Below, piece by piece: positions 1 through 10,460 of a stretch of 64,000 nucleotides of DNA. Origin of the DNA: Jaminaea rosea. Lineage: Eukaryota > Basidiomycota > Exobasidiomycetes > Microstromatales. How positions within the stretch are numbered: position 1 is the stretch's first letter; every line of letters begins with the position of its first letter. The position numbers and the translations under genes are program-made. The DNA lies in the NCBI RefSeq assembly GCF_003144245.1, contig NW_020289978.1, forward strand, positions 682,001 to 746,000, given 5' to 3'. The notes beneath the pieces are model-generated. The model worked only from the letters and a program-made list of their open reading frames with translations, made no database searches and was not told where the DNA came from.

Positions 1-218
1 CGATCCTCGCCCACTCCAACACGCCCCTGCTTCAAGTCTATAAACGGTCGCTTTCGCTGGCTCTCGGATTGAATGTGGATAACTTGAGAGACACGCTTGG
101 CCTTTGCCTTTGCCTCTTCACCCTCGCATCTGCCCTGACACGCCTCCTTCTCCTCCTCGGCATTCGTCAGCTCTCTCTGGTCCTGTCCCTTCTCAGCGGC
201 TCTGCTGTGCGCGCACGC

Positions 219-1946
219 TTACTGGTGCTTGCACTCCTGGGGATCTTGTGACCCAGCCATCTGCGACCCAGCGCCGAGAGACCTACGCTGACGGCCATCG
301 TCCTCCTCATCCTCATCATCCTCATCATCGTCATCCTCATCGTCCTCGTCCTCAAAGTCATCATCATCGAGATCTTCGTACGCAAGCGCCTTGCCCGAGA
401 AGTAGTCGACGGCACGCGGGATGATTCTGTCCTTGAGGTCCTCGCCGATCTGGTAGTCGAGCTCGAGACGCTCGTCGATCTCGTCGAGGTCAACATCCTC
501 GTCGTCGCCGTCCTTTGGTGGGCGAGGGGGATTGAAGAAGTTGAAGACAGAAGAGGTGGGGACGGAGCGCTTGACAGTGCGCGTCTGGTTGGTGTTCTTG
601 TTGCGCTGCTTCTTTGTCTCGACCTTGTGAGTGAGGTCCTTGCCTGGCAGTGAGTGAGTGAGGTGAAGGAGCCAGCGGAACGTTGGTCAGCCGCCATGCT
701 CACAAGACAGCAACCGAATGCCGACTGCATCGTGCGGTACACTTACCCTCTTTCCAATGAATTTCGCATCCCTCGGCATGGTCGTAGACGAGGTCACCAG
801 AGTAGCCGACGCCGTCCTGGTAATAGTAGGTCTTGGTGAGGATCGAGTCGGTGAAGAAGTCATTCTTGGCGGTGTCGAAGACAAATTCAAGCTTGAAGCC
901 CGATGCGTCGGTAAGGTACGACATGCGAACGTCGGTGAGGGCCTTGAGAGCCTCCTCGTCACGCTCCTCGATGAGCTCAGAAAGGGCAACGTGGTTCTTG
1001 AGGGCGGTGAGCCAAAATTCAGGGATGCCCTCGTTCTTGGCATCGGCGGGAACCTCGGTATCGGCGTATGATTGCTTCTTAACAGGCTCGTCGTCCTCAT
1101 CGTCGCTCTCCTCCTGAGGCTCTGACTCCTCACCCTTGACGACCTCGTCCCTGGTAGGCTCGGCCTTGCCGTTGACGATCTCAGAGCGGCGCTGGTAGAT
1201 TGGGGCGTACTTGGTGGCGTACTTCCTGTGAGCGGCGGGGAAGCATAGGGGAACATGGTCAGGAATACTTGTCGTTCAGCCAAGAAAAGTAGAAGCGGAA
1301 GCTCACTTCTCGAGCTCGAGGATCTCCTTCTGGAACTCGGTCTCGATCTTGGTGTGCTCCTGCACAAGACGAGAGGAGACGGCGAGGTCAGACATGTTCG
1401 ATCAATCGCTCATGGTAATGCTACTCACCACCTGGAGACCCTTGAGACCCTCCACACGACGCTTGATGTGGTCGGGAAGGCTCTCGATGTAGCCAGACGA
1501 GCGTCCGACGAGGCTGTTGAGCTTGTCCTGCATCAAGCCAGCAAGAGCGGGATTGCTGGAGAGGGCAGAGGCGACATCTGAAGAGCGTGATAAAAGCGGT
1601 CAAGGGACAAGTAGGCGTAAGTACGAAGTTCGCGAATGGCATTGTTGACTGGGCTCCCGCTCACCTGCTCCCTCGTCCTCCTCGCCAATGGTGCCGACAG
1701 TAGGACGCGACAGAGCCTCCCTGGTGAGGGGAGCATTGCTCAGCGGCGTATTCTGGGGCGTGGGTGCCACCATGTCGCTGTTGCGGTTCCTGACGGCGCG
1801 AAAGAAGATGAGGGTGAAGGAGAAGAGATGGATGGAGGTCAGCCAACCAGTCCACATTGCCACATCCACGCCATTTGAGGCCCAATCCCTCCGTCCCTCG
1901 CTCTTGGTGCGCCTACTTACTTTCCAATCTCAACGTTGCTCGACAT
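219..1946 (-). CDS. NAP1: Nucleosome assembly protein NAP1 (histone chaperone)
   Basis: Histone H2A-H2B chaperone of the NAP family, acting in chromatin assembly and nuclear import of histones. Six exons on the minus strand: 1946-1921, 1789-1665, 1577-1429, 1359-1307, 1225-747 and 643-219, giving 418 aa, the usual NAP1 length. Visible hallmarks are the dimerisation helix ([17 protein letters not shown]), the core strand region [16 protein letters not shown] followed by EIHWKEGK, and the [10 protein letters not shown] motif. A long Asp/Glu tail precedes the end DPQECKHQ, which resembles the conserved NAP1 C-terminus with its CAAX-like cysteine. The start is the first ATG, spliced after only 26 nt (MSSNVEIGK). 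The N-terminal segment [15 protein letters not shown] is also typical of fungal NAP1. The acidic tail is encoded by a GAG/GAT-rich stretch that looks like a repeat on the plus strand. Confidence 0.96.
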
Positions 1947-3098
1947 GATGCCTCGAAGTTGCGCAGAGTGTGAGGATGGCAAGGAAGAGGCGATTGATGT
2001 TGGAGGTGACAATAGGAAAGCAAACTAGGCGTCGTCGTTTACGCTGCCAAAAGATCGACACTCGTGGCCGTCGTCGCCGCCTCCGTCTCGTCGACCCAGT
2101 CATCCACTCTCTGAGCCCTCGATTCGACCTCGCGTCGTCTCCGCCCGCCCCAAAGCTCGTTGCTTGCGTTTGGCCCTGGTGGCTCGCCTTGTCTGCCTGG
2201 CACACGGCACGACGAAAGGACGCCCATCCATCCGCCCGCCTCAGACTGCCGTTCCGCTTGCCCAGCCACCAGTTTGAAGAGGGTTGGTCAGGCGACTCCA
2301 AATATCAGCATGATTGACGATGCCATTGCAAGTGAAGCTGAATTCGACGCGATGCAGAGCTTTCGGCAGAGCTCTGCGTTGAACTTGGCATGCTCGGGCC
2401 ACCATCATTGACATCTCCTTCTCTCCCTCCCTCCTGTCGTGGCACCGGTGCGAGGACGATGAGTCGCCCACCATCGCAGCCACGTGGCTTCCGCCGTTGA
2501 TCGGCTCGATAGAACGGACGGAGGCGCCGGCGCCGGCGCGCAAAGTGCAAGACGGGCGATGCGCCTGCGACGACTTTGCTCATGGCTTAGAGGCATCTCA
2601 TCTCTACCCCGCTTCTCGTCTCTCGTCACCGATTCCCTCTTCACGGCCCTCTCCGCCCTTGCACGCTCAGGCCAAGTGCTGCGCCCTCTTTCACTCAACC
2701 CCGGCCTCAAGCGGGATATTCTCTCAGTCAGCCAGCCAGCCAGCCAGCCAGCCACTCACTCCTGCTCTAGCTGCCGCTGCTGCTGTCGCTCGCAGCATCT
2801 GTCGGATCCAACCACCACGTCGCCGTCGCCTTCATCGCCGTTGCCGCCGACTCTCGACTTGCTTTGCATTGCAGAAGCAGTCACACACACCCTCACGCTC
2901 TCAAGCTCGCGCCGGTGCCCTGTCCAGGTCCACCGCCTTCTTAAGTGAGTCCTTGACTCCACGCTCGCTCCTTTCCTCTTCTTCCTCCTCACTGACCCAG
3001 CATCTCACCATCTACCCCCCTTTCTTGCCCCTTTCCCTTCCCCCATAGATAGCCGTCCGTCGCAGTAGCCTTTCAGATACAACACTAGCACGCCCAGC
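1947..3098. other. Intergenic region between divergent NAP1 and the aldo-keto reductase locus
   Basis: About 1.15 kb separates the two divergent start codons and presumably holds both promoters. It is rich in CT tracts and has a short CAGC repeat near 2740. No open frame here has a recognisable protein. The last 350 bases before 3099 are pyrimidine-rich, as in a fungal 5' leader. Confidence 0.6.
2729..2754. repeat. CAGC tetranucleotide microsatellite
   Basis: About six and a half uninterrupted CAGC units lie in the divergent promoter region upstream of the aldo-keto reductase. It is a simple sequence repeat that could vary in length between strains. Confidence 0.9.
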
Positions 3099-4455
3099 AT
3101 GCATACCTCTGCTGCCCTTCGTAGGGCGGCGGCCTCGTCGAGCTTCACGCTGGCCTCGGGCGCCAAGGTTCCCAAGCTGGGCTTTGGCACCTGGAAGCTC
3201 AAGCCTGAAGAGGCAGGGCCTGCCGTATCGCAGGCCCTCAAGGCGGGCTTCCGTCACATTGACTCGGCGTGGACTTACAAGAGTGAGTAGTGATAGCCAC
3301 AACCGGCGTACGAGATGTCCTTGTGAATCGATGCTGACTGTCGCCTTCGCTCTCTGCTCAGACGAACAAGCCACCGGAGAGGCTATTCGCAAGTCCGGCA
3401 TCGACCGCAAAGATTTGTGGATCACCTCGAAGCTGTGGAACTCGTTCCATGGCGACAACGTCGAAATGGTACGTAGTTCCTGGTTGCGCAGCGCGTCCAC
3501 TCTGTACTGACTCACTGCCTCGTCCGTGGCTTCGGGTGCTCGGCAGGGCGTCGACGCTAGCCTGCGAGACCTTGGCGTAGACTATCTCGACCTCTATCTC
3601 ATGCACTGGCCGGTAGCATTCCGCAACCCAAAGAACTCGGAGCTCTCTGCTCTCAAGTCTCAGGATGGCCGCCCGATCGAGAACCACATTCTTTCAGAGG
3701 ACCTTGCAGTCACATGGAGGAATCTCGAGGCGATGGTGAAGAAGGGCAAGATCCGCAACATCGGAATCAGCAACTTCAACATTCGTCGCACAGACTACCT
3801 CCTTGAGCAGGCCGAGATCCAGCCTCAGGTTAACCAGGTCGAGGTCAACTGGGGTGTGCCCAACGATGAGCTTCTCCACTACTGCCAAGCCCACCAGGTC
3901 CAGGTGCAGGCCTACAGCCCCCTGGGCAGCAGCGACTACGCCGAGGAATACGCGCAAAACCCGATCATCGCAGACGTCGCCAAGCGCAACAACATCACAC
4001 CAGCGCAAGCGCAGCTCGCATGGCACATGGCTCGTGGCATTCAGCCCATTACCCGATCTGTCCGAATGGAGCGCCTCCAAGAAGCAATCGCAGCCACCCA
4101 GATCGACCTGCCCTGGTCAGATGTCCAGCACCTCACCCGTGAGGCTGAGAACAAGCCGATCCAGCGCGTTGTAGACCCGACCGAGGCATGGAACGTCAAG
4201 GAGGACATCTTCGAGGATGGCGTTGACCAGACCCGCCTCATGAACCTCAAGGGAGGCAGCATCGAGGTGCCCTTCCCGCATGACTCCCAGGATGCTCCTC
4301 AGGCCGCACACAGCGGCAGCAGCCACTACCTCGAGCCCCGCAACGATCCCTTCACCGAGAACAAGCCGACTGAGGCTGTCGCTCGGTTCCACACCATCGC
4401 TGGTGCCGGCGCTCGCAAGAACGCTACCCGCGGATCCACCGTCGTCCAGCAGCTC
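3099..4455 (+). CDS. Aldo-keto reductase module without its own stop codon
   Basis: NADPH-dependent reductase of the aldo-keto reductase superfamily, resembling fungal glycerol dehydrogenase and aldehyde reductase enzymes. Exons are 3099-3282, 3362-3468 and 3547 onward, and both introns fit by phase. The barrel start KVPKLGFGTWKL, the catalytic-Tyr region HIDSAWTYKNE, the Lys/His region LYLMHWPVAF, and the late motifs GISNFN and AYSPLG are all present. The first 15 residues (MHTSAALRRAAASSS) are Arg/Ser/Ala-rich and could be a weak mitochondrial presequence. The canonical domain ends near IFEDGVDQ. The frame then continues about 75 more residues of unrecognised sequence and runs without a stop into the exon at 4456. 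If translated from 3099, the product is therefore fused to uL10m (708 aa) or, after splicing, to E1-beta (788 aa). A separate short AKR would need an unseen splice or early polyadenylation. The end given here is the last base before the E1-beta ATG. Confidence 0.8.
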
Positions 4456-5382
4456 ATGTCAAGGCGCGCTTTCTCATCATCACGCCGCTCGGCCGCCCCC
4501 GCTCCATCGACACCCTCGACCTTCCTCGCCACCACCTCTAAGCAAGCCCTTGCCACCCCGGGACTCGTATGGACGGACGGGCAAACAAACGCACCGCGCG
4601 AGACGCGCAAGATGAACATGTGCACGGTACGTGGCCACCGTTTCGCTTCGTCCATTGCGAGCTCGAGCCCGAACCATATGTCTACCGTACCTCCGCCGAC
4701 GCCCTCGACGCCGTCATCGTCGAGGAGCAACCGAAAGTATCCGGCGCGAAAGGCGTTCCTTCATGCACAGTACCTTAGGCTGCTGCAGAAGTCGCAGTTC
4801 GTCCTCTTCCTTCAGCCGAACAATCTCTCGGTCGCAGAGGCTACAAAGCTGAGGGCAGACCTCGCTGCTGTACCTCTCCCCGAGGGCGTTGACGCCTCGG
4901 AGCAGGCGCGCCTGACGGTCACGCGTACCGGCGTCCTGCGTCCTGCGCTGCGCGACGTAGTCCGTGCGGACAGCAAAGCCTCGTTGGCAACGCTGGAGAG
5001 CATCCTCTCTGGACCTCTAGCGATGTTGACGAGCCCTTCGCTGTCGCCAGACTACGTCAGCAAGCTCCTAGGCGTCATCGACCGAGCCATGGGCAACGTT
5101 GTGAAGCGAGGTGCTGCAACGCCGGCAGTCAATCCGCGCTTGGTGCCTCTGGCTGCTATTGTCGAGGGTCACCGCCTCGTCGACATTCCCGGCCTGAGGG
5201 AAGTGGGCAAGCTGCCGGATCTGCAGACGCTGCGCGCGCAGATTGTCGGTCTGCTCAGCCAGCCCGCGGGCCAGATTGCCTCTATCCTTTCGATGGCATC
5301 TGGGGCTCAGCTTGCCCTCACCCTCGAGGGAAGGAAGAGGCAGCTCGAGGAGAAGGAGCCAAAAGAGCAGCAGCAGCAATAG
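4456..5382 (+). CDS. Mitochondrial large ribosomal subunit protein uL10m, nested in E1-beta intron 1
   Basis: Protein of the L10/uL10 family that forms the stalk base of the mitochondrial large ribosomal subunit (human MRPL10, yeast Mrpl11). Recognised by [19 protein letters not shown] followed by [29 protein letters not shown], and a C-terminal region with [20 protein letters not shown] and the end [12 protein letters not shown]. The frame is open from the E1-beta presequence exon straight through the intron-1 donor to the stop at 5380-5382. Unspliced RNA would thus give uL10m the same presequence (308 aa from 4456). An internal ATG at 4678 (MSTVPPPTP) could start a 234-aa form with no presequence. 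Which start is used cannot be read from the sequence. Apart from the shared exon, the whole gene lies within the intron of another gene on the same strand. Confidence 0.82.
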   Translation: MSRRAFSSSRRSAAPAPSTPSTFLATTSKQALATPGLVWTDGQTNAPRETRKMNMCTVRGHRFASSIASSSPNHMSTVPPPTPSTPSSSRSNRKYPARKAFLHAQYLRLLQKSQFVLFLQPNNLSVAEATKLRADLAAVPLPEGVDASEQARLTVTRTGVLRPALRDVVRADSKASLATLESILSGPLAMLTSPSLSPDYVSKLLGVIDRAMGNVVKRGAATPAVNPRLVPLAAIVEGHRLVDIPGLREVGKLPDLQTLRAQIVGLLSQPAGQIASILSMASGAQLALTLEGRKRQLEEKEPKEQQQQ

Positions 5383-6752
5383 AGGTGCGGGCACGGCGGT
5401 CGACAAGCTCTTCGTGCTTGATTGTCCCCGTCTCCTCCCTTCATGCTCGCTCATTTGCCTGGCGTTCTCCCGGCTCGCCCTCGCCAGCCTTCTCTCCACC
5501 AATAGAATGTACCAACAACCCCCTCCCGTTCGTGGCTCTGTAATGATTCGTGCTCCTGGGTTCCCGCAATGTCTAGATCCACCCTTCATCTCTTGGATAT
5601 GATTTGCTCACCCTTCTACCTCCCCTTCTGCTCTGTTAGGCTATCGGCGAGGCCCAAGGCATTGCTCTGGCGACCGACGAGACCACTTGCGTGAGCTGGC
5701 TAGCATTGTAGCGATGACTGTGCGTGTGCGAGTATTGACGTGTCAACACCAATCTCTCGCCATTTCCCCTTCCTCCCGATCTTCGTACCCATTCCCGCCG
5801 TCCACAGGTTTTCGGCGAGGACGTAGCATTCGGCGGTGTCTTCCGAGCGACAGCAGGCCTGCGCGAGCAATATGGTCCTGAGCGCGTCTTCAACACTCCC
5901 ATCTCAGAGCAAGGAATCGTAGGCATGGCGATCGGCATGGCCGCCCTGGGCCACACCGCCATTGGCGAGATCCAGTTTGCCGACTATACCTTCCCTGGCA
6001 TTGACCAGATCATCAACGAGGCCTCCAAGTTCCGATACCGCTCTGGTGGCCAATTCAATGCGGGCAAGATGACGATCCGCACGCCCTGCCAAGCCGTAGG
6101 ACACGGCGCCCATTACCACTCCCAATCGGTTGAGCAGTTCTTCATGCCGATCCCGGGAATCAACGTTGTCATGCCTCGCTCGCCTATCCAGGCCAAGGGT
6201 CTCCTCCTCTCTGCCGTTCGCAGCCCTGACCCGACGGTAGTGATGGAGCCCAAGATCCTCTACCGCTCGTCCGTCGAACAGGTACCCGTCGACGACTACA
6301 CAATCCCCATCGGCCAAGCCGACATCCTGCGCAAGGGCAGCGACATTACTCTCATCTCGTGGGGCGCTCCCCTCTACTCGTGCATGCAAGCCATTGACCT
6401 CCTCGCGGGCAACGGCATCTCCGAGTCGATGGAGAAGCACATTCCCAAGGAGCTCCGCAATGCAAGCGTCGAGCTCATCGACCTGCAGAGCATTCTCCCT
6501 TGGGACAGAGAGACGATCGTGAACAGTGTCAAGAAGACGGGACGCTGCGTTATCGTTTGTGAGGCGCCCATGACCGGCAACGTTGGCGCGGAGATTTCGG
6601 CAGAGATCCAGAAGCAGGCATTCCTTCACCTTGAGGCGCCTATCAAGCGTATCGCGGGGCTGGACACGCCCTTCCCTCACATTGGAGAGCTCTTCTACAA
6701 GCCCGACGCGCTCAGGGTTCTCGATGGTATGATGGAGACGCTCAAGTACTGA
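4456..6752 (+). CDS. Branched-chain 2-oxoacid dehydrogenase E1 beta subunit, mitochondrial
   Basis: Beta subunit of the thiamine-diphosphate-dependent E1 of branched-chain keto-acid dehydrogenase, which degrades Val, Leu and Ile keto acids in the mitochondrial matrix. Exons are 4456-4626, 5640-5690 and 5808-6752, giving 388 aa against about 390 in animals. Exon 1 is a Ser/Arg presequence ([17 protein letters not shown]) ending RKMNMCT, which joins [17 protein letters not shown] and then [12 protein letters not shown]. This rebuilds the conserved E1-beta N-terminus without a gap. Later blocks [45 protein letters not shown] and DTPFPHI are all typical. Intron 1 is 1,013 nt, about ten times the local norm, has a good donor (GTACGT), a CTCAC branch-like motif about 30 nt before its acceptor, and contains the uL10m frame. 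Exon 1 is in frame with the upstream AKR. Confidence 0.93.
4627..5639 (+). other. Unusually long host intron carrying a coding sequence
   Basis: First intron of the E1-beta gene, with donor GTACGT after the Thr codon of MNMCT and acceptor CTCTGTTAG. It spans 1,013 nt, of which the first 756 are open and encode uL10m. The last 257 nt hold no frame I recognise and end in a pyrimidine-rich acceptor tract. Confidence 0.85.
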
Positions 6753-7258
6753 GCGTGGAGTGGTGCAGCGGAGTGTAGCGTGGATCGATCAGGGGTTCTT
6801 TTCATTTCTTATGTCATGCTGTGGTGCTCTGCTCTCAATACAATGGAGTTGCTCCCTCTGTTTGATCACTTCGCCATCACATTCGGTGCCTGCGCTTTCG
6901 ACTGATCGCCGGCTCTTCCGAACCCCACACGTTCACTCCTTCGCTCGCACACGACACCCAGGCCGAGAGCCAAGTCTTGCTGCCGGCGGATCGCTCGTCT
7001 CGCTCGCGCACAGACGCACCGGCGCTGCAGCTTGGTCTGTTGGTCTCTAAGCGGGCCCTGGCTGATTAGGGTGCTCCCCTGGTCAGCTCGAGGGGCTATT
7101 CCTGATCCTCTTCCCTCTTTCTCACCTGGTGCAGGTGCAACGTGCTTCGAGATACCATTGCCCCGCTCCCCCGGCGCAAATTTCGTGTATAAAGTCAGGC
7201 TGGCCTGATCTCACTCCGCAAGCATCCTCAACATTCATTTACACCCACTATCTCTACG
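6753..7258. other. Intergenic region and promoter of the metallophosphoesterase gene
   Basis: Holds the 3' end of the E1-beta transcript and the promoter of the next gene. A TATA-like box sits at 7188-7193. I see no other gene. Confidence 0.6.
7188..7193 (+). promoter_or_regulatory. TATA-box-like element
   Basis: TATAAA lies 66 nt upstream of the ATG at 7259, with a pyrimidine-rich CTCTAC leader before the start. A consensus TATA is uncommon among genes in this window and suggests a regulated promoter. This is inference from position only. Confidence 0.45.
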
Positions 7259-9256
7259 ATGCTGCGAAGACTCTTTACAGCCGCTGCCGCCGCTCTTTTG
7301 CTAGCCGCACCCGCTCTCGCTTGCCCTGGCTTGGATCATGAGCATGGTCTGGCTCCCCGCAGCTCCCGCTATGCTACGCAGCCTTCGGGTGGTACAAGCC
7401 TTCTTCGCAGGCTCACTTGGGGAGATGTCAATGTCGTGAGCACGACTGATATCCACGGCTGGTATCAAGGTCACCTGAAAGCGACGCAACCCGAGCCAAA
7501 CTACAGCGGTGACTGGGGAGATTTTGCCTCTTTCGTCTCGCATCTGCGAGCGTTGGCCAAGAAGAAGGGCGTAGACTTGCTCGTCGTCGACTCGGGTGAC
7601 TTGCACGATGGTGCCGGCCTCAGCGACGGGTTCCCGCCGAATCAGGTCGATGGACATGTCTCCAACCAATTCCACGCCATGATCAAGTACGACCTGCTGT
7701 CTGTTGGCAACCATGAGCTCTACAAGTACAACGTGAGGCTGACGAGCTGGGCGAACAATTGCCATTTCACCTCATGCTGACCTTAGATCTCCCCGTCCCC
7801 TCTATGCTAGGTCGCCCTCGACACTTACCGAAACTTCGTACCAACGCAGCATGGCCGCTACATCAGCTCCAATGTCAACATCAGCATTGCCGACCCTCAG
7901 ACAGGCAAGAACGCTTCGCACATCTTTGGCAAGCAGTATGTCAAGTTCCGCACAGAACGCGGGCGCCGTGTGACTTCCCTGGGCGTGCTCTACAATTTCA
8001 AGGGTCAGGACGGTGGTATCACGATTCAGGACCCGAAGGACATGGTCAAGGAAGCTTGGCTCGCCGAGGCAATCAAAGAGGAGCCCGACTTCTTCCTTCT
8101 AGCGGGTCACATGCCTGTTAGCCGTGATGAGTGGCCGTACGTCATCGATGCCATTCGCGCCGTCCATCCAAGAACGCCTATTCTCGTCTTCGGAGGTCAC
8201 ACACATATCCGCGACTGCACGACTTATGACGCTCACTCTGCAGGTCTCGAAGCTGGTCGATACCTCGAGACCATCGGCTGGCTGTCCGCCAATCTCTCAA
8301 GTAGCAAGTCTGCCTCGGGTGGGAACCTCTCCTTCTCCCGCACCTACATTGACGCCAACCGCCGCAACTACGCCTTCCACCTCGGGCTGACTGACGTCCA
8401 CCAGCTGGATACAGCCAAGGGAAAGCACATCACGAAAGCGATGGCGAAGGTCGCCTCAGACTGGAATCTCACACACGTCTACGGCAAAGCACCGCAGGAC
8501 TACTACCTGGACCGCGTGCCTATCACGTCCAACTCGTCGCTGCTGAACCTTCTCGAGAACCAGGTCCTGCCAACAGTGATCTCTACGTCAAACCCCGACC
8601 GAAAGGGAAAGCCGAACTTCGTCCTCGCCAACAGTGGGGCCCAGCGTTTCGACATCTCTGCGGGGGACTTTACCAAGAACGATCAGTACATCGTCTCGCC
8701 CTTTACGGACGCCTTCCTCTACCTCAAGGACGTCCAGCTCCAGTACGCCAGACAAATCCTTCCCGCCTTGAACAAGCAGGGCGCCTACTCGAAGCGACAA
8801 AGCGACGCCAAGTTGAACGAGGAGAGGCAGCGCTACGCCCGTGGTGAGGTGGAGCACATTTATCGTGCTTGGAGACAGAGTCAAGCTGAGGGCCTTGGAG
8901 AGGCGGCTGCTCGCGACCTCGCAGAGCTGGACGCGCGAGCGGATGCCGACAAGCCTACACTGGGCTACGTAACAAAGGACTCCTGCCCGGGCCAGGGCGA
9001 CGATACAGTGCACACCGCGATTCCGTACTCGCGTACGCCCGACTACATCGCCTCCCCCATCACGGGCAACAGCACCGCCCTCGCCGATACGGACACGGTG
9101 GACGTGGTGATGGTTGACTTCATCGCCAGCAGTGTGGTGTCCATCTTGAACAAGGTACAGAAGGAGCGCAACTTTACCACGGCAGAGGCTGTGGCCTATA
9201 ACACCTTGACGACGCAGGATCTCTATCCCGTCTATGCTGAGAAGAAGTGGGCTTAA
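7259..9256 (+). CDS. Secreted 5'-nucleotidase-like metallophosphoesterase
   Basis: Calcineurin-like phosphoesterase with a 5'-nucleotidase C-terminal part, related to yeast YHR202W (Smn1). Two exons, 7259-7732 and 7811-9256, give 639 aa. A clear signal peptide (MLRRLFTAAAAALLLAAPALA) sends it to the secretory pathway. Metal-binding motifs in order are STTDIHGW, VVDSGDLHDG, LLSVGNHELYKYN, LLAGHMPV and FGGHTHIRDC, matching the five-block dinuclear metal centre. The half after about residue 400 matches the nucleotidase C-terminal domain less clearly. Several N-x-S/T glycosylation sites occur. The substrate is unknown; nucleotide or cyclic phosphodiester hydrolysis is expected from the family. 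It converges on the next gene with only 82 bp between stops. Confidence 0.85.
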
Positions 9257-9338
9257 ACGCGACCGTCACGGACGATGAGGAGGACATGGACTGATTGCCA
9301 ATGTGACATCATTACATGCATTTCTCGCGCGAGCATGC

Positions 9339-10460
9339 TCACTTTGCCTCCTCGACGTGCTTCCTCGCCTCGTCCGTCTTCTTCTCCAAACCCAGCCCGA
9401 TCAGCACATCCAACAACCTTACAAAAGCATCCCTCTCATCATTATACTGATCCTTCTGACCCTTCCTACTCTCTTGCATCAACGCAAGTAAGTCGTCCGC
9501 CCCCTTGAAGAGCTTTCCCTCCCGCTCCTCATCGGCCTCTTCCCCCTTCTCGTGCTCCCCAGGCAACTCTGGCATTGCCATCAAGCCCAACTCAGCTGCG
9601 TACTTCAGAGATCGCTCGTCTGCGTAGGGAAAGACGGAGGGCCACTGGTTCTGGATGCGCCGCATGAAAATCCCAACCGCACCGGGACCGACGCCCTTGA
9701 TATCTTCGACGAGAGAAGCGGTAATGCCGCTCTTAGCTGCCCGGCGACTAGCCACTGAGTCGCCTTTCTCCTCCGCAGCCAGCCTCTCCGCCTCCCCCCT
9801 AACGACTCCCAGGGCCTCTCTATCCTCCTCGGTATCCTCGCACATCTCGCTCACCCCCTCGACGATGCTGCCTAGCTGCTCAGCCGTCTTCTCCTTGTGC
9901 TGCGTCCTTGCATCCCACAGGGCTGCCCTCCTCCCTTCGACGCCCGCGTCAGCCAGGCGCTGAGGCGTTGTGTAGCTGTAAGGCGGGGAGAAAAGGGTGG
10001 CTATGCTGCGCAGCCCGAGACGGTGTGAGATGGGCTTTGAGAGCAGAGAAGAGATGAGGAGAGTCTGAAAAGGGGTGAGATGCAGGTTTGAAGGGTAAGA
10101 AGGGGCGGAAGCTGATTCCTGTTTGGACTTGCTGTCGTTGGCTGCTTCGCTCTTGGGGCGTTTGGGCGCGGGTTTGGGGCCTTGCTGCGAGCGAGGACGG
10201 TCTACTTCTCCTTTTCCTGGTTCAATGGGCGGATAGGCGATGGCGAGGGCTTCAGGCGTGAGGAGGTAGCGGAGGAGGGCGAGCTTCTGCTCGTGAGGAA
10301 GCTGCGAGGCTGGAGTTGCGGCCTCCTTCTTGGGCTTCTCGCCCTTCTGGCTCTTCTTGGGCGGCGAGCTCTCAGCTTTCTCGGTCGATTTGCGCTTTGT
10401 CCCCAGCGCACTTGCAGAAGCCTTGCCTTTTGTTTCTGTCTGCTTCTTCTTGGGAGCCAT
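9339..10460 (-). CDS. Nuclear HhH-GPD-like protein of unknown function
   Basis: Single-exon protein of 373 aa. The first 130 residues are Lys/Ser/Pro-rich and basic (MAPKKKQTETKGKASA start, with KRKSTEK and PPKKSQK), suggesting nuclear localisation. The remainder resembles the helical fold of endonuclease III-type DNA glycosylases: FQTLLISSLLSKPISHRLGLRS, then a hairpin-like LVEDIKGVGPGAVGIFMRRI and VFPYADERS. Typical glycosylases carry a catalytic Lys or Asp around the hairpin (VDTHV), and here the matching place reads PYADERS. Activity may therefore be changed or lost. No iron-sulfur cysteine cluster is visible. Function is unproved. It is divergent from the NADH pyrophosphatase gene. Confidence 0.6.
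   Translation of the reverse strand: MAPKKKQTETKGKASASALGTKRKSTEKAESSPPKKSQKGEKPKKEAATPASQLPHEQKLALLRYLLTPEALAIAYPPIEPGKGEVDRPRSQQGPKPAPKRPKSEAANDSKSKQESASAPSYPSNLHLTPFQTLLISSLLSKPISHRLGLRSIATLFSPPYSYTTPQRLADAGVEGRRAALWDARTQHKEKTAEQLGSIVEGVSEMCEDTEEDREALGVVRGEAERLAAEEKGDSVASRRAAKSGITASLVEDIKGVGPGAVGIFMRRIQNQWPSVFPYADERSLKYAAELGLMAMPELPGEHEKGEEADEEREGKLFKGADDLLALMQESRKGQKDQYNDERDAFVRLLDVLIGLGLEKKTDEARKHVEEAK

Noticed and set aside
1-218. TATAAA at 39-44 followed by a 60-codon Leu-rich frame
   Set aside because: The frame begins at a TTG, overlaps the NAP1 3' end and has no recognisable product. The TATAAA is probably chance in 3'-flanking DNA.
301-368. TCC/CAT-rich repeat-like stretch that could pass for a microsatellite or CRISPR-like array
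   Set aside because: It is the coding sequence of the NAP1 acidic tail read on the other strand; no unique spacers are present.
5904-6680. Minus-strand open frame of about 258 codons
   Set aside because: Antisense to E1-beta exon 3, whose protein sequence is fully conserved in the plus frame.
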